Source: Leguminivora glycinivorella
Lineage: Eukaryota > Arthropoda > Insecta > Lepidoptera > Tortricidae
Assembly (NCBI RefSeq): GCF_023078275.1
Contig: NC_062975.1
Span: 7,911,141 to 7,975,140, forward strand
Reading direction: 5' to 3'
Length of the DNA stretch: 64,000 nucleotides
Shown: positions 54,301-60,300 of the stretch, piece after piece
Position numbering within the stretch: position 1 is the stretch's first letter
Layout: each line of letters opens with the position of its first letter
Made by a program: the position numbers and the translations under genes
The notes under the pieces: generated by a model
What the model was told of the DNA's origin: nothing
The model's database searches: none
Seen by the model: only the letters and a program-made list of their open reading frames with translations

Positions 54301-57300
54301 TCAAAAACTTTGCTTTCGTAAAACTAGTATCGACGTCAATATCCTGGAATCAGTTGCCAAAGTTGACCCCAGGGTGGGACGTCCGTGACATAATGCAAGG
54401 AAGAGATTGGAACTATTGGAAGTGTAGTACCTGGATAGTCGTTTTGCTTCCCTTACCCTGGTTAGGCTCGGTGTTAGTGTTTCTTCGTTGTCGGTCACTC
54501 TTTCGTAAAACTGGTGCACACGCCAAGGCAGTTGCAAAAGTGGGCTCCAGCATGAGATGTGGCAACTTATGGAAGTGGTTGGGAGTTTTGTACCTGGACA
54601 GTCTTTTTCCTTCCCTTGCCCTAATCAGGTTTAGGGCTCAGGCTATTGTGGAGCAGTACACTGACGCAGGCTTGCACTGCCTCCCGAAACAGTGCCAGTC
54701 TATCCTCGTTGTCGAACTGTCTTTAGCAAAACTAACGTCTACACCGTTCATAGGATCAGTCACTAAAGGAGCACAGGCTCTCATGAGTTGTAAGATAATG
54801 CCGCGAAGAAACAATTGGGAGTGTTACCTGGACAGTCTTTTTCCTTCCCTTGCCCTGATCGGGTTCAGTGCTCAGGCTGTCGTCGAGCAGTGCGCTGACG
54901 CACGCTTGCACCGCCTCCCGGAACGGCGCCAGTCTCTCCTCGTTTTCGGACGCAGCGTCCGTCCGGGACGACTCAGCTGATGACGACCTGTAATATTATC
55001 TGTATCAACATGTATACTTTTTTACCTGTTTATCCGCAAGGCTCATTTAGATGGCGTGCGGACGCACTTGCGATTTCAGATAACTTGTGAACTACTGAGG
55101 TTATATTCCGCTTTATAATTATACTCACCACCCCCTTTCTTCCCGTGGGTGTCATAGAAGGCGACTATGGGATATGGGTTAAATTGTGGCGTAGGCGAGA
55201 GGCTGGCAACCTTTCACTGCAATGCCACAGTTTCGTTTTCTTTATGAACCTATTTACTCTTAAAGAGACCTGGATTGCCATGTGGGAACACAGACTCAGG
55301 CAGGCCCTGAAGCTTTAGTAGTTTCATGTGCTCTGCCTACCCCTTTATGGGATACAGGCGTGATTGTATGTATGTATGTATGTATGTAATTATACTCGCA
55401 TGCGAGATATCGTGTCGTGTAAATCAGCCCTTAGTAATAACGGCCGCGTATTCCCATAAAGGGTCATTTTACTTTACACGGCGCGAGAACTTGTACATAC
55501 TTTCAATACGTTTTGGTATTTGATTGGTATGCTCAGTACCAGCCCGACACTCTTTAAAAAAATCACTGAAAGAGTACCATCTGTTTTTTTAACCACATTG
55601 TTTTTTAGCGGCCATAGTTGTGAAAGCGGACCCCAGGCTCCCATGAGCTGTGGCAAATACCGGGATAACGCAAGGATGATGATGATGATTGCTTTTTGGC
55701 ACCCCTTTTATTACCACTTAACGCCTAGAGCGGCCGCTCCACTCGCTGTATCCTAAATCCGGCCCTGGGTGTTCTGAAATGTATCTAATCTCCTTCGCCT
55801 AGTACAGTTTAGTTCGCCTTTGTATAAATGATGTGTGTGTTCTTTTTTTCCTGTTATATATGTTCTTATTTTTGTACAATAAAGTGTATTACTACTACTA
55901 CTACTAATCTCAACAGACTGCAAACTGTGCAAGATTGAACATGGAACAAGAAATACTTAGATACTATTACGTACCTATATCAATGTACTTATGTAAAAGT
56001 ATAACGCAAATAAAGTACGAAATAATAATTTGGAAAAGTATTCTGATTATACGAACGTAAGTAATAATATCTTATAAAGTCACTTACTCAAGCCTAATGA
56101 TATGATTTTCAGGTAAAGTGTCTTCTAATTTTCTTCTAAAGCGACTTTAATTCTACAAGACAGTTGGCTCGATTCGATCATCAGGATAATGTTAAATAAG
56201 ATATGTCAAAACGCTTTAGATATGGGTCGGATCTGTCCCTGTCTAAAGTGATGATTACATCTTTAAAAATTATAAATTGAAAATAGATACCATACACTAA
56301 AGAAAAAGCGATCAAGCCCACTGGTGGCGAAGCCGGGAATCGAACCCGGGTCTCCAGCTAACGCGGCTGACGTGATAAACCGCTACACCACCCCGACCGC
56401 CGAGGTACCCGTCGAAATTTCTCTAGTGTATGTTATCTCTGAAGGCTAGGCGCCTTTGACCAGTACATTTTGTATAGGAAGGACGTAAGGCGCGCCGCCA
56501 AGCTCTTACGTCTTTCCTAAGGAGCGAGCAATGTGTGCTCACTAAGCGAGCAATGTGTGCTTGCACCTCCTATATGAATCCTTTTGCAGGATTACGATAT
56601 AGCGAGAGAGATGGTGCTGCCATCTATCGCAAATAAAGTACAAAATAATAATTCGGAAAAGTATTCCAATTATACGAACGTAAGTAATAATATCTTATAA
56701 AGTCACTTACTCAAGCCTAATGATATGATTTTCAGGTAAAGTGTCTTCTAATTTTCTCTTCAGTGATTTTAACCTAGAGTGCGCCAGGACTGCGATCTTC
56801 GAGTCATCTGCCTCGAGCGCCTGGCAGTCTCTGAAGACAGCTATGACGCCTTTAGGATGCTTGCCGGTTGATAGCAGATCTGCGAACAATATTGATTTTA
56901 ATAATCTAGAAGTACCGAAACCTGTAAAGTTATGAGACCAGTAAAAATAGAAGGTAGGTATTACCTACACTAATTTAAGTAATGTATGTACAGTAACTTT
57001 GTGGAGAAGGCTGAGCAGGAAAGCGGACCCTGGCGCTAGGCCGGGAAAACGCTAGGTTGAAGAAGAAGAAGAAGAAGATGTACAGTAACTTTGTCGCCTG
57101 AAAGTATGGAGCCGTATGCGTCAAATCCGTTAGTTCTGATTTTTTGCAGACTTCTTTATGATGTTGGCCTAATGAATAATCCAAGTTTCAAGTCACAACC
57201 TCGAGCGCCGAACGCAACTTTGTCAAAAATAAAAAAATAAAACGCGAAAAAATCGTTTCTTTTTCAAATGTTGGCGATTATAACCCTAAGTCCGTTTTCA

Positions 57301-60300
57301 CATTATCCGATCCGATATCGGATGTCGGAAGGATTTCAATGGAAAAAATCCAAGATGGCGCCTGTTATGTATGGGATATCGGTCCTACATCCGATATCGG
57401 ATCGGATAATGTGAAAACGCACTAAGGGACTAGTTTATGAAAAACCTTCCTTAGGACGTTTTTAAAGTATGGGACAGAAATGCACCGAATGAAATCAATC
57501 ACATGTCATTCTAATATTAAGCATTACGCTACTTGGAAGATATGTACTTACTTATCTACACGTATCTAGTACAAGAGGATTGAAAAATCGAATAAATACG
57601 TGAAATCAAGTCAAGAAATTTTTAATAAGAGTTTAAAAAAGTTACTCAAAAATGTGTAGCAAATATCGTCGAATTAGTCTGTAAATACATTTTTTTCATA
57701 TTAAGTAAATAGAGCGACAGAAACAGTACTCCTCATTCGCTGTGATTCGTAAACAAGTAAGATTTTGGTTAGGCACTCTCTTAGATGTAATTCCAGTACA
57801 TTTGAATTACCCCTTAAAACTCGCAATACATTAACGCTGCACGCGGTCCCGAAACTAGCACCGCCTGCATGTGACATTTTGCTCAAACTCCGCACCGCAA
57901 CCGCAGACATTGGCGCCGCAAGCTTTTACATGCAATATGTGAACTTGAAGTCCCTTAATAATGCATCGCAATATTTATAGCCTTGTAAAACTAGTAAAAA
58001 AAAAGTAAAATTTATGTAGTGGCAACAAGACAACATTGTGATTGTTTTGGGACATAAATTGATTTTAAAGGTAGGTGCCACATTACAGTGTGTCCACTTT
58101 TTCGTTTCTGTTCTCTTTTGTCAGACTACGACTGAGTTTTCAATTTAATCTTACAAATGACAACGTAATTTGACAAATGTCAGTTTTCAATGACAAAAAA
58201 CAAAATAACCTACGATACGCTGTGAACGATTGGCCACATTACGATACAAGTGCGAATCATCTGAAATATGAATCAATTTTCTTTTGAGTTATGTAACAAT
58301 TATCACACTAGTGCAGTAATATGGCGCCATACGTACTGTAAAATATGATTACTGCCCCTTCTTTTAATTCTACTTATTGTTTGGTAAATCGCATAATATC
58401 TTAGTTATTATATTATCTAAAATTCCATTAACTCGTAGCTCGCGCGATTTAATAGGCGTTTTATTACCTCTGACCCGACGGACATTTCATTATTTTCCCC
58501 TTCATTAAAAATAAGTACGGCGGTGAAGCTTCCTCGTCTATCACATAATATAGCTATAATGTAGGCTAGAATCTAACCTCGTTTTATAACGTTCTTTAAT
58601 TCTTACATGGATCGTGAATATAGAACATGCAATTTTTTTGCACGTCGGGATTAAAGACGCATATTTGTTTGGTTAATATTTTGAAACTTCATATATTTAA
58701 TATAAAATTTTATTATTTTAATTTCTAATTGATTAACTGGTGACTAACCTCAAACAGCGATTTATTTATATCCATACTAATCCATAGTAATATTATAAAT
58801 GGGAAAGTGTGTGTGTCTGTTTGTTTGTCCGTCTTTCACGGCAAAACGGAGCGACGAATTGACGTGATTTTTTAAGTGAAGGTAGTTAAAGGGATGGAGA
58901 GTGACATAGGCTACTTTTTGTCTCATTCTAACGCGAGCGAATCCGCGGGCAAAAGCTAGTGCAAGTAATATAAATGTAAGTCTTCTTCTTCCTACCCTTA
59001 TCCCACGTTATGTGAGGTCGGTACAACATATCATCCTCTTCCATTCTTCTCTATCTAAATATATAACTATCAGGCAGGCAAGCATGGTCGCGCGATAAAT
59101 GATAAAACATCAGCAGGGCAATCATGGTCGCGCGATAAATGATAAAACATCGGCCTGGGTGGCTAGCCGAATGGCACAAACGCTCACGAAACGCTCACGA
59201 AACGAAGCGCTAGTTATCTATCTCTATCGCGCTTGCGTATTGGCGCGACAGAGCCAGCGGCGTATCGCTTTCGTTTGGCGTCGGAGAAATGCCATTCGGC
59301 TACGGGGCCTGGTGTTTTATCATTTATTGCGCGACCATAATTGCCTGCCGGGCCGTACAAATAGTGCGATAGGGACGGCTAGATGTTTTATCATATATCG
59401 CGCGACCATACGTGCCTGCCTGATGTAGATAAATACTTATGTTGGGTATAAATGTAAGTATGCAATAGGTACATAATATTTTGCAATCGTATTTTCTCTG
59501 AAACGTTCCTAGATTATTCGTTTTCAGTAAACTTCAGTACTTTTTGTTCTGGCACTGACTGAAAATGCACAACGCGTTTCTGCGTTTTCATAAATAACAT
59601 GAAATACTCGTATAATTTTAAAAGAATTCATACTAATATTATAAATGGGAAAGTGTGTGTGTCTGTTTGTTTGTCCGTCTTTCACGGCAAAACGGAGCGA
59701 CGAATTGACGTGATTTTTTAAGTGGAGATAGTTTAATGGATGGAGAGTGACATAGGCTACTTTTTGTCTCTTTCTAACGCGAGCGAAGCCGCGGGAAAAG
59801 CTAGTATGCAATACTTGTACTTTTATACATGTAAACTCTGAACGAATAATAGAGGCCAAATAGTTATTTACTTTATATTATACTTGTTCAAATATTTAAA
59901 TATATCAAAAGTGATTTACTTTATGTTTGTATGTTAAGTAACAGAGAGAGCCAATTATAGGCAAACGGTATTATGAATTAAAAATCAATAAATAATTATA
60001 GCTTTAATAAATTCACTTCTAAATTAATTGTAATTAGGCCTACATGAATAAAGAAATTTTTGAGTTTGAGTTTGAGCCGTAACAACAAACAAGATCTCGC
60101 ATTTTTATCTACCTTTTAATATCTCCAGAATAATTTGCAACTCACCAAAAAGGATAATTACAAAGTTTCCGAGAGGAAATCGTGTGACAAAAAGGTACAC
60201 TTGGATCGGAGGAGAATCACGCCAATGACGCGAAGAAAAAACGGTGGAAAAGTTTTAATGGGTCAAAGTTATGGTAACTACCTTATGCTAACAAGCGACA

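Noticed and set aside
54354..54980. 208-residue plus-strand ORF with internal repeats
   Set aside because: It is antisense to exon 3 and its two decayed copies; the repeats come from the tandem exon copies.
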